Shown piece after piece: positions 1 to 11,860 of a stretch of DNA of 64,000 bases. Within the stretch, counting starts at the first letter, position 1; each line of letters starts with the position of its first letter. The position numbers and the translations under genes were made by a program. Source of the DNA: Dastarcus helophoroides (lineage: Eukaryota; Arthropoda; Insecta; Coleoptera; Bothrideridae). The notes below the pieces were generated by a model. The model was not told where the DNA came from and did no database searches. It saw only the letters and a list, made by a program, of their open reading frames with translations. The stretch is from assembly GCA_028583605.1 (NCBI GenBank), contig CM053327.1:12759629-12823628 (forward strand), given 5' to 3'.

Positions 1-280
1 TTAGATATTCTAAGTACCACCGCTTCCAAAAATCTTGCACCATTCTATCAATTAACTGAAAACGATCTAATCTATTCATTTGAACATGTGTAACCTTATC
101 CGCCGGTAAATTAGTTAACGGTGACATTGTCAAAAAGTGTGCCGGTGTCAGTGCCTCAGGAGCAGATGGATCTGCTATTAAACGACATAGTGGCCGCGAG
201 TTTAACAATGCCTCCACTTGAGTTAAAAAGGTTGATAGTTCCTCGTATGTTAACAATTGATCTCCTATAACCCGATTTAA
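1..280 (-). pseudogene. Integrase C-terminal / DUF5641-like part, shifted frame
   Basis: In the frame after the one-base insertion, the minus strand reads NSRPL, then EALTPAHFL, LPADKV, LDRFQLIDRMVQDFWKRW and LEYL up to base 1. This is the characteristic tail of Pao integrases. It runs off the window edge. Confidence 0.8.
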
Positions 281-1148
281 GTGACTTAACGTTACTTTCC
301 CAGATTTCTCCCATATGTGGAGCCAATGGCGGATTAAATTTCCACTCTATTCCACGAAAAGACAATTCTGACAACAAAGTATCTCTATACTCTTTGGAAT
401 TTAAAAACGTATACAATTCTGTGAACAACTTATTTGCCCCTATGAAATTGGTACCCCGATCCGAATATAATACACTACAAGGGCCTCGACGGGACAAGAA
501 TCTTTTAAAAGCTTGCAAAAAATGATCCGTTGAAAGTGAACTCACCAGTTCCAAGTGAACCGCCTTAACACTCATGCACACAAATAAACATACATATGCT
601 TTGTGAATTGAGGTTCCTCTTTTGCGTCCTAACGTTATATTAATTGGTCCAAAATAGTCAACACCTGTATGAGAGAAAACTTTAACTTCCTGCACCCGAA
701 AAGCAGGCAAATCTGCCATCACAGGATTTAAAGGTTTTGGTCGTGACCGAAAACAATGATTACATGCATGCACCCGACTGCGAATCAAATTACGACCTGC
801 CAAGATCCAAAATTTTTGCCTGATTATTGCCTCCAATAAATGAGGACCCGTACGTAAATTGGTCTTATCATAATGATCAACTAATTTAATCGTAAAGGGA
901 TCCTTTGCAGGTAAAAGAAGAGGATGCCGTTGATTAAAAGTTAACTTTGCGTGACCAAGCCTACTCCCCACCCTGAGGAACCCGTCCTGAACAAAGGGGC
1001 GCAACTTTCGTAATCTTTCCGAGCACAGTTTTCCCGCTTTCAACCGCTGAATATCAGATCCGAAATGTTCTAGTTGCACCAATTTAATAAGCATTAGTTC
1101 CGCTTTAGTCCAATTCGCCGCCGTAATAACTTCATTCAGGGGTAACAT
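156..1148 (-). pseudogene. BEL/Pao integrase
   Basis: 330 open codons. The zinc region has His92 and Cys129/Cys132 (CNHC), but the position usually held by the second His (NLRTGP where NLHxGP is usual) is Arg, a likely inactivating change. The catalytic DDE residues are visible: Asp164 in GVDYFGP, Asp230 in YSDRGTNFIGA and Glu284 in EIWESNVKSL. After residue 290 the frame goes wrong. One extra A near 275-280 shifts it, and family-like sequence (TYEELSTFLTQVEALLNSRPL) continues in the neighbouring frame. Confidence 0.9.
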
Positions 1149-1562
1149 TTATAAAAACCGAAGTACCCAAACTGTAACCCTTAACAATAAAACCCATGAG
1201 GAAGACCTGATAATCAAATTATATAAGGGATGTTTCTCCTTTTCAGTAGTATTAATCAAAATAGTTTCGCTTTCTTCGGAAGAATTTTCCTTTTGACAAA
1301 CTACAGTAACAGGCCAATAACTTTCCTTTTCCACTAACCAGGAGGGCCCCGAGGTCCATAAAGTCTTATTTATTAACTGCGTAGGTAAAATTCTCCTCGA
1401 TAAACAATCAGCAGGGTTTTGAGTTCCCGGTATATGTAGCCAACAGGCTTCTGGCAAATCTTCCCGAATTTGGGCCACCCGATTAGCTACAAAAATATCT
1501 TTGAGATAAGCCGCCTTTAACCACTGAATTACGGTAGTTGAATCTGAGAAAGCATATATTTT
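1149..1562 (-). pseudogene. RNase H end and linker to integrase (BEL/Pao)
   Basis: This continues the reverse-transcriptase frame after the 1563 stop: FSDST and WLK, then VAQIRED and HIPGTQNPADCLSRR, the conserved Pao RNase H C-terminal signature. The N-terminal ~30 codons lack a Met. The open frame ends at TAA 1149-1151, directly followed in the same frame by the integrase segment, so this is again a nonsense mutation and not a gene end. Confidence 0.85.
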
Positions 1563-2726
1563 TCAAATCAGAATCCTTTCAATGTAAACAGCATTAATAT
1601 GTTTCACCAATTTGGATAATAATACCGCGGCGCAAAGTTCCAGCCTTGGAATAGTGACAATCTTAAAGGGAGATACCTTTGATTTTGCGCATACTAAATT
1701 AATGGCTACTTTTCCGCATGCCTTAATTGTCCGCAAGTATACCACCGCCCCATAACCGTTACTGCTGGCATCTGAAAAGCCTATTAATATAGAAGGCGAA
1801 TTCTCCTCAGCATACACATGACGCGGTACCCGAAATTTATTAAGTTCTGTCCATTCACCACGTGCTTTATCCCACAACCGAATGATATCCTCTGGCGGAT
1901 CTTCGTCCCATCCTAATTTTAAACTCCATAGATTTTTAACAATCAACTTTAAATAGAAAATAAATGGTGCAATTAAACCGAGTAGATCGTAACATTTCGC
2001 CACCGCTGACAAAAGTTTTTGTTTAGTACATTTCGCATCAGGCATCGGTAAATTAAAACTCAAAAAGTCGCTATCTGGACTCCACTGCATACCTAAAATT
2101 TTCATGTCTGTTTTAAATGTAACCGTCGATAATAATCGTTTCTCAATAGGTATTTGTTCAAGCAAATGCATATTGTTTGTTGACCATTTTGTCAACTCGA
2201 ATTTTCCCGCCTCAAAAATATTTGTAGATTCCTGATATAATCGGTACGCTTCACTAAATGTCGCTACACTTGATACCAAATCATCCATGTACAAATCTCT
2301 CTCGATCACTTTAGACGCCAAAGGAAATTTATGACCATCTTCATAAAGCAACTGCTTAACCGTTCTTAAAGCTAAATAAGGAGAGGCTTTAACACCAAAT
2401 GCTACAGTATTTATTTCGTAAATATCTACCTCATCCTCTAAATTAAACCTCCATAAAATCCGCTGAAATCTGCCATGGTCTTCAGTAACGTTGATTTGTA
2501 AAAACATGCGTTTGATATCCGATGTTACCGCAATTTTAAATAACCGAAAGGTAATTAACAAGGTGCAGATATCCGTCTGAAACTTAGGACCCCCGTATAA
2601 TAAATCATTAAGAGAAACGCCATTTTCTGAAGGCGCATTAGCATCTAGGACGATAAGTAACGGAGTACTAGTACTTTCAGGCTTCAAAACAGCATGATGC
2701 GAAATGAAAAAATGATTTAACGCCAA
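1563..2726 (-). pseudogene. BEL/Pao reverse transcriptase and start of RNase H
   Basis: 387 codons. SHHAVLKPES near the start, the VTSDIKRMF motif A and the YMDD catalytic box (codons at 2280-2291) identify the polymerase. IPRLELCAAVLLSKLV near the end is the Pao-type connection and RNase H start. The open stretch stops at a TGA (1563-1565), after which the same frame goes straight on with RNase H sequence (FSDST), so this is a single in-frame nonsense codon. Confidence 0.9.
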
Positions 2727-3639
2727 TATTTTCCGGAAATACTTTTCGCATATACCCTTGATCTACAAATTCCTGCATAACTTTATTATACTCTAATCGC
2801 AATTGTGGAAATTTAATAAATTTATTTTCTAACGCGAGTAATCGAGATTGAGCAGCCACTTTAGAATCACCTAAATTTTTTGGAGAAATTTTAAAAGGTA
2901 AAGCTACTGTGAAACGTCCCGTTTCATTCCTACTATATGTACTTAAGTAAATTTTCTCGCACTCTACTTCTTCCGGATCTGTTACTTTATTTTTGGGCAC
3001 CTCCTCAACTTCCCAAAATTTGCCTATCAGATGCTCAATCGAAGTATCGCTAATTAAGGTACAAAAAATCTGAGAGTTCGCCTTTGACATTAAACCCGGT
3101 GCCTTACCCATCACTACATAGCCTAACGTCGTTTGAATAGCCTTCGGTGATCCCGCTGAACCCGATAAACGACCCGAACCTAATAAAATGGAAAATATTT
3201 CCGGTCCCAAGATCCCATATATTTCCTGTGATCGATAGTAAGCATCATCTGCTAATGGAACGCCGATAAGATGAGCAAATGTACTTGTATCTACTTGTGC
3301 CCTCGGTAAATTTTCCGAAATCTTGTCCACTAGCAAAACTTTAATGGCATATTTTATATCCGAATTGTGACGCGATGCAATGATTAAATCTGCAACGCCT
3401 TTTACAGGGTGCGAACTTTTCCCGAGACTTTGTACCGACGAATAAAATTTTGAAATATTTATTCCCAATTTTCTACGACACCTAATCGTAAGTAAATTAG
3501 CTTGGCTCCCAGTATCCAATAAGAATCTAGCCGTTTGATTTTTAATGGGACTGTTTATAACATTTACAACCGCCGTAGACAGCAAAACCGTACTGTCATT
3601 TTGAACGCTATGAACAGTGGGATAGCAATTATTCACCAT
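2677..3639 (-). pseudogene. BEL/Pao aspartic protease region (DUF1758-like)
   Basis: 320 codons. The retropepsin active site LLDTGSQANLLT lies near residue 41, followed by the DUF1758-type region and the linker into reverse transcriptase (GYMRKV near the end). The last ~18 codons lose the family pattern, while the reverse-transcriptase frame picks it up (ISHHAVLKPES), so a small indel near 2700-2725 separates them. Its role in an intact element is cleavage of the polyprotein. Confidence 0.85.
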
Positions 3640-3700
3640 TTCTGTTCGCTCCGAATTATTGGCACTTGAAGTGCCCCCGAACTGGGCAACATTAGTGTTA

Positions 3701-4951
3701 TTAGTTATTTCTTTTGTTAGACCTCGCTTCTTCCGTCACTGCTGGGAAAGAAGTATCCATGCTTGTCTTCCCAGTATGAAGCAATACGTGATGACGTTTG
3801 CCACATTCCGTACAATTCCGTTGTACAGGACAAAAACGTACACGATGATCTGAAGATAAACAATTGTAACACCAGTTATTGTCCTTTACCGCTTCATACC
3901 TTTTTACTGATGTTAAACATTTAAATTTTTCACATTGACTTAAATAATGTCCCCTTTTATGACAATAAACACAACTGTTTAATATTTTGTTACCCGTTTT
4001 GGCATCCTTATTGCCGTCACTTACTACAAATGATTTAACAAAACGCTGTTTTCCTGGTACGATGTTATTTCTTCTGACTTCTGGCTTCCGACTTAGGGTT
4101 AATATTTTTGATTGTTCTTTAACAAACGTAATTAACTCCTCATAGGTAGGCATCGCTAAACCCCGCCTAAATAATTCAAATGATTTGACAGTCTCGACAT
4201 CTAGCTTTAACAAAGCATGATAAACTAACATAAAGTCCGCAAGATCAGTTATCCCCAAATTTTTTAAGGCACGCACCGCTGCGTCGAATTTTTCTAAGAA
4301 CAAATTTAAATTTTTAGAAGATTCTCCTTGAATCACCTTAAACTCCATCATCTGGCCTAAATAATTGTTTGCTAAGGCTCTTTTATTCTCATACTTGTCA
4401 ATTAATGACTGCCAAATTATCGCATAATTTTGCCCTGTTGGAGCTATCCCCGAACAAATTCCTAAAGCCGACCCTTTTAAATACCCTACTAGATAATGAA
4501 CTTTGTTCGTATCAGTTAAACTACCATTATCATGAATTAAACTTTTGAAAACCGAATAAAAAGTTTCCCACTCCCGAATTTCCCCCGAAAAGCTAGGTAA
4601 TTCTATCTTTGGAAGTCTAGGAACCGAAAAAGAAGCCGCCTCTGGTTTCTTCAATTTGTCTGCCGCTGCATGTATATAACAACATAATTCATTAACGGTT
4701 CGCAAAATAGCAAAATCTGGAACGTAATCTTCGTCCAACTCAATACTATATTTTGCAATTTCGTCAATAACACCTAATAAATCTTTACGTGTTGTATCTA
4801 TAGACCGATATAAAACTGTCAACCTGTTTAAAGAGTGCTTATCATCTAACTTTTTACTTAAATCCAAAAGCGTTTGTAACATTGTGAACAAAGATTCTTT
4901 TTTAGCCGTTAAAAGACTTATAGTTTGCTGTGCGGTTCCTGGCATTTTCAC
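3701..4951 (-). CDS. gag: BEL/Pao gag polyprotein segment
   Basis: Open for 416 codons. The N-terminal half is a helical DUF1759-type capsid region (for example the WETFYSVFKSLIH stretch near residue 129). The C-terminal part carries two CCHC zinc knuckles, CVYCHKRGHYLSQC and CYNCLSSDHRVRFC, which bind RNA in this family, and a cysteine-rich end with CTECGKRHH. It forms the particle that packages element RNA. It ends at a stop just upstream of the protease, which is in another frame. In most BEL elements gag and pol are one frame, so this is probably decay, although a programmed shift cannot be ruled out. Confidence 0.9.
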   Translation of the reverse strand: MKMPGTAQQTISLLTAKKESLFTMLQTLLDLSKKLDDKHSLNRLTVLYRSIDTTRKDLLGVIDEIAKYSIELDEDYVPDFAILRTVNELCCYIHAAADKLKKPEAASFSVPRLPKIELPSFSGEIREWETFYSVFKSLIHDNGSLTDTNKVHYLVGYLKGSALGICSGIAPTGQNYAIIWQSLIDKYENKRALANNYLGQMMEFKVIQGESSKNLNLFLEKFDAAVRALKNLGITDLADFMLVYHALLKLDVETVKSFELFRRGLAMPTYEELITFVKEQSKILTLSRKPEVRRNNIVPGKQRFVKSFVVSDGNKDAKTGNKILNSCVYCHKRGHYLSQCEKFKCLTSVKRYEAVKDNNWCYNCLSSDHRVRFCPVQRNCTECGKRHHVLLHTGKTSMDTSFPAVTEEARSNKRNN

Positions 4952-5033
4952 GTGAATTCAAAAGTAAACTATCACCAAATGATTGTTATTCGATTTTGAA
5001 AGCAAATAATTTTGTTTGTTGTTTGAACTGAAA

Positions 5034-5051
5034 CCCTATTTTCAGTCGCCA
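5034..5051 (-). other. Probable primer-binding site
   Basis: Minus strand reads TGGCGACTGAAAATAGGG directly after the presumed LTR end. Retrotransposon primer-binding sites usually start TGG because they pair with the CCA end of a tRNA, and this position between LTR and gag fits. The primer tRNA was not identified. Confidence 0.5.
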
Positions 5052-5732
5052 CAATATCTAATAATTACAACCAAATTTTCAAAATGTTAAATTCCATTTT
5101 TATAATGGTACCAATTTAATCGTATTGTGCCAGCAAGTCAGAATATGATAACCGCGACGAACGTAAACATCCAATACAAAAACTTTAGGCACAAAAAACC
5201 ACAAAAAACTTTAAGCAGGTGAAACCGATCTGGTATAATTTCACAAAATTTAGATCCAATATTATCCCGAATATGGAACAAAATAACGTCCCGATACGTT
5301 ATGTTAGAAAAGGCAGTGCTATTAATTACTAAATTACCAAATTAAATTTGACCGTTTCAAATTTAAAAACCGAATTAACCTTTACTAGACCGACTAGAAA
5401 ACTATCCGAAATTCCGAAATCTAAATTTTGTAAACCCCGATGGTTTTTAAATTAAATTTAGATAAAGCAAAAACTGATTCAAATCCGCTCGAAAAGGACC
5501 AAAAAAATGTATGTACCGCAAAGATGATGTCAAAAAAATAATGCATAAATGACTCACCTGAATGTCCGGTGTTTTCTGCCTAAGGTTTGCCAGGAAAGGG
5601 AAAGGGACATAGGAAAAACCCCAGAAAAACACTAATTAATTAACCGACCGAAATTTCTACCACTGCCTTCTCTGGTGGTCGCGCAATAATCTGGTTTTTC
5701 GTTATCGTATAAAACACCTGCTGGCACCAACA
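5052..5732 (-). repeat. Probable 5' LTR of the BEL/Pao element
   Basis: Read on the minus strand, a stretch beginning TGTTGGTG at 5732 runs to about 5052, immediately before a tRNA-primer-like site. TGTTGG starts are common in BEL/Pao LTRs. A TATACG sequence lies close to the start. The partner LTR is outside the window, so both ends are inferred from the primer-binding site and the TG start, not from an LTR alignment. Confidence 0.55.
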
Positions 5733-5927
5733 AGTACTTTTTCATATATGGCGCACAATTCTTAGGTACAAATCGTGATTTTGTAACGCACAATCACTTT
5801 ATTTGCTTAATAATAAATTTAGTTTTCACATTTTGAATTTATGCTTAGGTCAAAATATATTTAAAAAAAAAGCATTTCCTATTTCCTACTGCAAAATATA
5901 AGAGAGGGAAAATGTCGATAAACGTAT

Positions 5928-6127
5928 GGTGCGTTTACACTAGACACTTAATTCTGTACGTTTCTCTCTGACATAAAATATATTTTCTCTCTGACATAAG
6001 TGTCAGCTATCCTGAGAGAACCTATCTCCTCCCAGCTGTGTAGATAAGTCTCTGGTAGCTTCTCTCAAGATAGTTAACAGATGTCAGAGAGAAATGTACG
6101 GAATAAAGTATCTAATCTAAACGTACC
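5928..6127. mobile_element. MITE family A, copy 1 (about 200 bp, inverted-repeat)
   Basis: The two ends are inverted copies: GGTGCGTTTACACTAGACAC at the left, and the reverse complement of CTAATCTAAACGTACC at the right. Inside each end is a matching TTTCTCTCTGACAT block. A second copy with the same ends and spacing lies at 27959-28159. There is no coding capacity. A clear target duplication is not visible. Confidence 0.75.
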
Positions 6128-6573
6128 CTCAGAAAATTTAATCTGAATTTACTGTTCGGATCTTGAATTCATGCTTATGTCAGAACATATTTTACAGTTA
6201 AACATTATTTTTTCAGAAAAGGCAAGTGAGAAAAAATTTCGGTATACTTAAAAATTTCGAGAAAATTAAATGATACAGACTTTGAATTCATTTTACATGT
6301 AAGACCAGAGGGTTTGATCCAGATATTTTCATTTTAAGAAAATTAATCATTGGGTTTTTAATGCTCATGTTATTTTAAATATTATTCAAACATTTTTATC
6401 ATTCCAAATATTTTTATCTTAAATGTCATTCTCGAAACATTACCATTCCAATCAACATCATCGCCATTCCAACAATTAAAATCATAACCTGAAACTTACC
6501 AGAATTACCATTGTCTTGAAATCCAGCCATTCACATGGCTTTTGGTTTGATCTGAACGTAGTTTTTCCTGCAG
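6128..6573. other. AT-rich spacer ending in a splice acceptor
   Basis: No gene is seen here. The segment ends with a strong polypyrimidine tract and acceptor (GTTTTTCCTGCAG) at 6561-6573, so its right end is probably intron. Confidence 0.5.
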
Positions 6574-6774
6574 GGCAACCAGGTGTTCTTCGGCATGGAT
6601 ATGGGTTGTGGCCAAGGCAATACTTACGCGGAAAAGCAACTGAAAGTTCCCCAAGTGGAACAGCGACCGATGAATGGATTGAAGCACAAGACTGAACACT
6701 TGAGTAACGGACACGCTTTGGAAAATGGATCGCACATCCTTCACACAAATAACGTCGAAAAGAAAATAAATTGA
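6574..6774 (+). CDS. Terminal coding exon of an unrecognised gene
   Basis: It follows a good 3' splice site (TTTTTCCTGCAG) and opens directly in frame as GNQVFFGMDMGCGQGNTYAE, running 66 codons to TGA at 6772-6774. The N-terminal part is hydrophobic and glycine-rich. The rest is a hydrophilic, His/Asn-rich tail ending NNVEKKIN, the look of a cytoplasmic C-terminal tail. I do not recognise the family. Earlier exons are not in this window, or lie beyond base 1 with the BEL element in the intervening intron. A minus-strand open frame over the same bases is a shadow. Confidence 0.55.
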   Translation, partial: GNQVFFGMDMGCGQGNTYAEKQLKVPQVEQRPMNGLKHKTEHLSNGHALENGSHILHTNNVEKKIN

Positions 6775-7360
6775 TTGGGGGTAGTGAGATAAGCGTAATT
6801 TTAGAGTTATTTAAGCATTTGGTCCATTTCGGCTCCTTTTTACGTTTCATCCTTGGTGCTTCTAAAAAATTTCCATTGTTTCCCTGGTTACTGTATCTTC
6901 TGAGCTATTTCTACTGAATTGGATCAAAGCTTTTATGGGAATTAGTAAAAAATGTGATAATATGCATTTGAGTAAATCAAAATCATGTTCTTCCAGAAAT
7001 GATTAAATCACTTGATGTCAATGATTACGTATACCGTAGTAAACACAATTAAAATAGAAAATAATTTATTTTTTAAGTTGTACAGTACAAAATGAACTTT
7101 CCAGCTTTCTTCATCTAAGAATGTTTTAAACTCTAGTTTTCGTTTTTGGGTTGAATGTGACACATGGAAGTTTTTTTCGTAATCTATTGCAGTAGAGTGT
7201 TTCTTAATGCCACTGCCAACCTGCACTGTTGTTTTGCGGCTGCTCAGGGTGTGATTTTATAAACAAAAACATTTGTTACCCTGTTTATGTACTTTTGACA
7301 ATACAAGATGTATCATTGAACTTCATGTATACCAATAAAGTATTGGGATATTAATACAGA
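6775..7360 (+). other. Probable 3' UTR of the 6574 exon
   Basis: It follows the TGA. The first convincing polyadenylation signal is AATAAA at 7334-7339. The real transcript end is unknown. Confidence 0.4.
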
Positions 7361-10300
7361 ATTTTATTATATTTACCTATTTTAATTTTTTTAATTATCT
7401 GTGATCATTGTTAATTTTGGATTTAAAGTAGAACGTTTTAGTTTAATTAGGAACACGAAACTTGTAAAGTTGTATATGGAAAAAATAAAATAGAGAGAAA
7501 TAGAAATAAGTTGACATTTCAACTTGTAACTCTATAGAGTGAAAAAATCTTTATTTCCACGACAGTGATCTCATGAAAGGTTAGAGATACAAGGAAGCTT
7601 AAATGGGCAAAGTACTGCAGAATTGAATGCCTAACAATATTCTGCTCAGAAAAAACAGTCGAATCCCAATTCCTCTTGATTTTATTTGGAAAAAACTGAA
7701 AATCGCCATTTTTAATTAAATTGTTTATTTAAAATCCGATCGAAAAAATAAATCAAAACCCGGATTTAATTATTCTTTAAGGCTTTTTCATTGGTTTAGG
7801 GGAAATACGTACAAAATGAGACATACGTACAAAATGACATAGGCGGCATAACTCAAATTTAGCGGACTTGAGCTCACAATTGGAAATCACATAACTTGAC
7901 CCAAATAGCTTTCACGAACCTGTAAAACGGGAACAAGTCCGGATCATTTATGCCGCTGTCAAGGCCGACGATAAGTTTTTGTACCTTAAGAGTTTTTCCT
8001 TTACAAGTCTTTTGTAAAGATAATGCATTTTTCGCCATTTTACTTAATTTAGCTTTTAAGAATTTATTGTTGCCTACAAATAACTTCTAGGAAAAAATCC
8101 TCTTTCTATTTATTTATGAAGTTTCTATTTTTAAAACGTATGAACAAAATAACATACATAGACAAGTAGCATAATGATCTTGCTGGACCTTCTTTCTGGA
8201 TGCATTTTGGGCAAATTTGAAATGCGAGCATACATAGGAAGTGAAGTATACTTCTTCTAGTATCCATGAATCAACAAGCAGGCCATTCATCTCAGGTTTC
8301 AGCAGCAAATACTTATCAAGAATTAGTTTCAACTTACCTTTCAAATAAAGATCACTCAGATGCTGCTTATAAAGAATATCCATCGCCTTCTAAAAGTACT
8401 TTGATTATCACTATTGAAGAGATTTATCCAGTTAAAAAGGATGTTTTATTAGTGGACAAGAGAAAGATCAACTAAAGACTCAGCATGGACCCTTCAGAAG
8501 AAAGCTTAAAATAATAAAATAAAAATAAGTTAGTTTTGGAAGTATAAACTGAAAGTAGGTAAAGCCAGAAAACAAAAGTAAAAAACTAAAATCCGCACTG
8601 CAATTTGTCGTCTTTATTTTCAATGGTAAAACTTGTCTTATGTGTTCAAAAAACATGCCCCCGTCATTGTGAAAACGGCACCAAATGTTATTTACGGAAT
8701 TCAGACCCCTAGTTTGGCATCAAATGGAACGTTAATAACATGAACTTAAACATATTATCATTTTGCAACCTACATCCACCTTAATTTACCATATAAAAAA
8801 TACTGTTTAAACAGCATCAGCATTTTATACGGAATTTTCCAGTTAGTAGAGTACCAAAAATGAGACTTAAAAATGGACTTCGACCTTTGGAGAAAAAAGT
8901 TGACAAATAACGTATAAACAATTACCGCAAAAATGGAAACAACTTTAAGATTTATTTTAAATTTTGAGATTAGAGAGAACATTTGTTGTTGTTTAAATTA
9001 AGACTCTTTGGTTCTGTAAATTTTGACATTAAATTTACCCATCGAATTTTAAAATTTGTTATTTGATTACGTTTTTTTTTAAATTTGAATCTTTAAACTT
9101 AATCTAAGATTAATAATCTATTTAAAATTGATTTCAGAGAATTAAAAAAAAAAGGTAGCAGCATCTGTAAGTTTTTTCTTAGTATACCGATCTGGTGAAA
9201 CTGGATAAAATTGAAATTATTCTTTGGTTATTGAGTTTTAAATTTAATAAACCTTTTGGCCTACCTACCAGTTTGTCTATTAGATTCTAGAGTAGAAATT
9301 CCATGTTTAAATTAAAATAATTTGCGTTATATTTCGTATTAAAAACCAACATTTACCTAAAATATAGTTAGGGATTGTATTAGTTTAAACTCTTAACAGG
9401 GTTAGTAGAAATTGGGTCATAAATTGTCGAAAAGTTAGAGGTTTTTTCGATATAATAATTGTTGCTCAGAAAAATGAGTGCTTGCATTCCAAGACTGTTT
9501 GACCCATATATTAACATTTTTTTTAAATAAAAAGCTTGATTTAGCTGAAGGATAGAATGCAGATCAAATTTGTTTTTGAGGCCATCTCATACATTGTCTT
9601 AGTCATTGGCTTATTGCGAACCGCGAATGAATATTTTTATTTGAGGTATTGTCAACACAGTTATCAGTTCCATAAATATTTGAATTAAATATAGAAAAAA
9701 GTGTGTATATCTAAAAATTGACATTATTTTTATTTTTCAATTATAACAAAAGGAAATAAGGATAAAATTTCAAATTCATACATCAGTAAAAATGACCTAA
9801 TTTGGTCTGTTGACTGTTCACTGTAGTCATTAGTACGGAACTCTAATTATGCGAGCCTGACTCGCTCTTGACTGAATTTTTCTTCTTTTGCTTTCTTGTC
9901 TGTCGGATTGTCTTTTCAATGAAATCGATTTTAAACTAACTTCTTGATGAAACTTTAAACATTGTACACAACTGGATAAACATTTTAATCAAATCATGAC
10001 ACTTATTTCAAAAGAATGACTTTTGAAAATGATCAGGTTTTCCTTCCTTAGGCTTTTAATAACTGTTGCAACCAAAATATGTTCGTACGCAGCGTCTCTT
10101 GTTATCACAGATGAACATAATTAAGTTGGGTTCAAACCCGATGTCTCCAAGATATCCTTTTTTAAATAGAGCTGCTGTTTTTAATTTGAAAATAAAAAAC
10201 AACAGTGTTATTTTCTAATTTTGAGTTTTCGCTCGGTCGGCAGTCCCCATGACTACCTTTTTCTTGGAAGAATTTAAATCATGGATCAACTTTTGCTGTC

Positions 10301-11500
10301 ATAGGTTTCATTTGAGGTTGAACGTGACCTATGTCACAGAGTCGACGTTTGAATTGGATTAAGTCATTGTCATTTATCAACAGTCAACATTTCAACGTAA
10401 TCCATTCTAATCAAAATTTAATTGCTTTTTTTGGTGACCTTTAAAATTCACGTGCATAATACTCCAATCATGCAAAATTCAAAGTTATCAAACAGTGAGT
10501 AGTTATACATTTTCCAATTAATTTTTAAGGCTTGTAAATCATCTAAAATTACTTTGAAGCTGCATTATTGATTATTATTTTTTCATCGGGCAAGTATAAT
10601 CGAAGAGAAACCATAATTCTAAGCAAACATAATTTAGAAAGCTGATGCAATTAGTCAGCTCATTTATACTCATTCAAAAACATTGAAAACTGAAATATTG
10701 CTAAGATTTTTCTATCATCTAAAAGTTCAATGAAGCTGCCCTATTGTATTTTTCAGAATTTTTTTTCACACTCACATATTTCACGCCTCCACTTACTGAT
10801 TGATGCCATACAATTTAAGAATTGGCCTTTCCTTTCTTTGTCAACATGAGCTAGAACTTATCATTTTATTACCTTTCAATGCGTTTGTTAGTTTTTTTAT
10901 TCTTTTTTGTTGAATATATTTTTGTTGTCTATAAACACACTTTAATGAATTCTCATAAAATTTTTTTTCAACAATAATTACATTAACAGTTGGTTATTAC
11001 CATTTGACAAATTTAACAAAAATGTGTTCTAGAACCCTTCATCTATATCTAAAATTTTTCTTTATTTCTTATTGGTTTCCCATTTTATTTATACACTGTT
11101 TTGCTATATTCGCTGATAATAATTGTCGCCGTCAAATTTGTTTCAAATTCTATTGAGATAAAGTGTTTTTTCTCGACAAAAAATCTAAATGCAACTAATA
11201 ACTAATTACTACTCTGTAAATTTGTATCTATGTTTATTTGAAAACAAAATAACTAAACGAATTTGTTTCTATCACATTTGATTCATATATGGACCGATAT
11301 TTAAGCAGCGATGCGCTCTTCTTCTTTTCGTTATTATCAATCGGGAATTATGTCATATGTCACTTTCTTTGACTGGAGCATATCAGAAGTTATTTTAAGT
11401 ATTCTGTCAGTTTCCATAAAAAAAATATTTGGTCGTTGAACCCTCCGTGACCACAGAAATGTAAATTCTTTTAGCCAATATAAAAAAAATTACCCTATTT
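7360..11500. other. AT-rich intergenic stretch
   Basis: I see no supported gene, RNA or clear repeat. Short open frames occur (for example 8114-8383 minus, 8266-8475 plus), but they lack recognisable motifs, splice context or codon pattern. Confidence 0.5.
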
Positions 11501-11860
11501 CCCACTGCGACTTTCAGCTTTAAAATCGTGGTCAAAATTCAAGATGCAAGTAATTGGTAAGGACTCTTGGGACTTTCAGTGCTGCAATCGTAGAAATTGC
11601 AAACAACTATAATAACTATCGTTTGCAAGTGCAGCATTTACACACTTATTGATTGCGCCTCTCGGTACTGTCACAGTGAATCCGCAGGAGCGCGTGTGCC
11701 GTCGAGATGGAGCGCCGCGGCGCGCGTCTCGAGGCTGCCTGGCCGAGACAGTCGACCTGTTGGTTGCCAAGTTATCCATCGCTAGTAAACACCACACCGC
11801 ATATGGCCTAGTACGCGACGCCGATACCTTCCGACGACTTCCACTTTTTTTCAAAATCAG
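11500..11860 (+). other. Probable first, non-coding exon and promoter region of the ERICH2-like gene
   Basis: An island of much higher G+C and CpG than the flanks, ending at a strong donor CAAAATCAG|GTAAGAAC (GT at 11861). Joined to the acceptor at 25628-25629, the frame of the ATG at 25644 has an upstream stop (TAG in the 3' part of this exon), so the 25644 ATG would be the start and this exon the 5' UTR. The transcription start is not resolved. The join across a 13.8-kb intron is inference, and another small exon could intervene. Confidence 0.5.

Larger units (their letters stand above)
1..5732 (-). mobile_element. BEL/Pao LTR retrotransposon, degenerate, cut by the window edge
   Basis: On the minus strand the order is 5' LTR, primer-binding site, gag, aspartic protease, reverse transcriptase, RNase H region, integrase and a C-terminal extension. 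Having RNase H followed by an integrase with an HHCC-type zinc region and a DUF5641-like tail is the BEL/Pao layout. The 3' LTR would lie before base 1 and is not seen. The coding part is split among several frames: a frame change between gag and protease, one near 2700, stops at 1563-1565 and 1149-1151, and a one-base insertion near 275-280. The copy is therefore non-autonomous today. It lies upstream of the terminal exon at 6574 and may sit in that gene's intron. Confidence 0.92.

Noticed and set aside
3640..3700. Programmed frameshift between gag and protease of the BEL element
   Set aside because: The rest of the copy is full of random breaks and no slippery site with a structured element was evident. 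Decay is simpler.
6482..6850. Two minus-strand open frames over the terminal exon
   Set aside because: They are shadows of the plus-strand exon, which has the better splice site and 3' UTR signal.
8114..8475. Overlapping plus and minus open frames
   Set aside because: No motif, no splice sites and no similarity I can name.
10125..10150. tRNA B-box-like GGGTTCAAACCCGAT
   Set aside because: There is no A box at the right distance and no acceptor-stem pairing. It is a chance palindrome.
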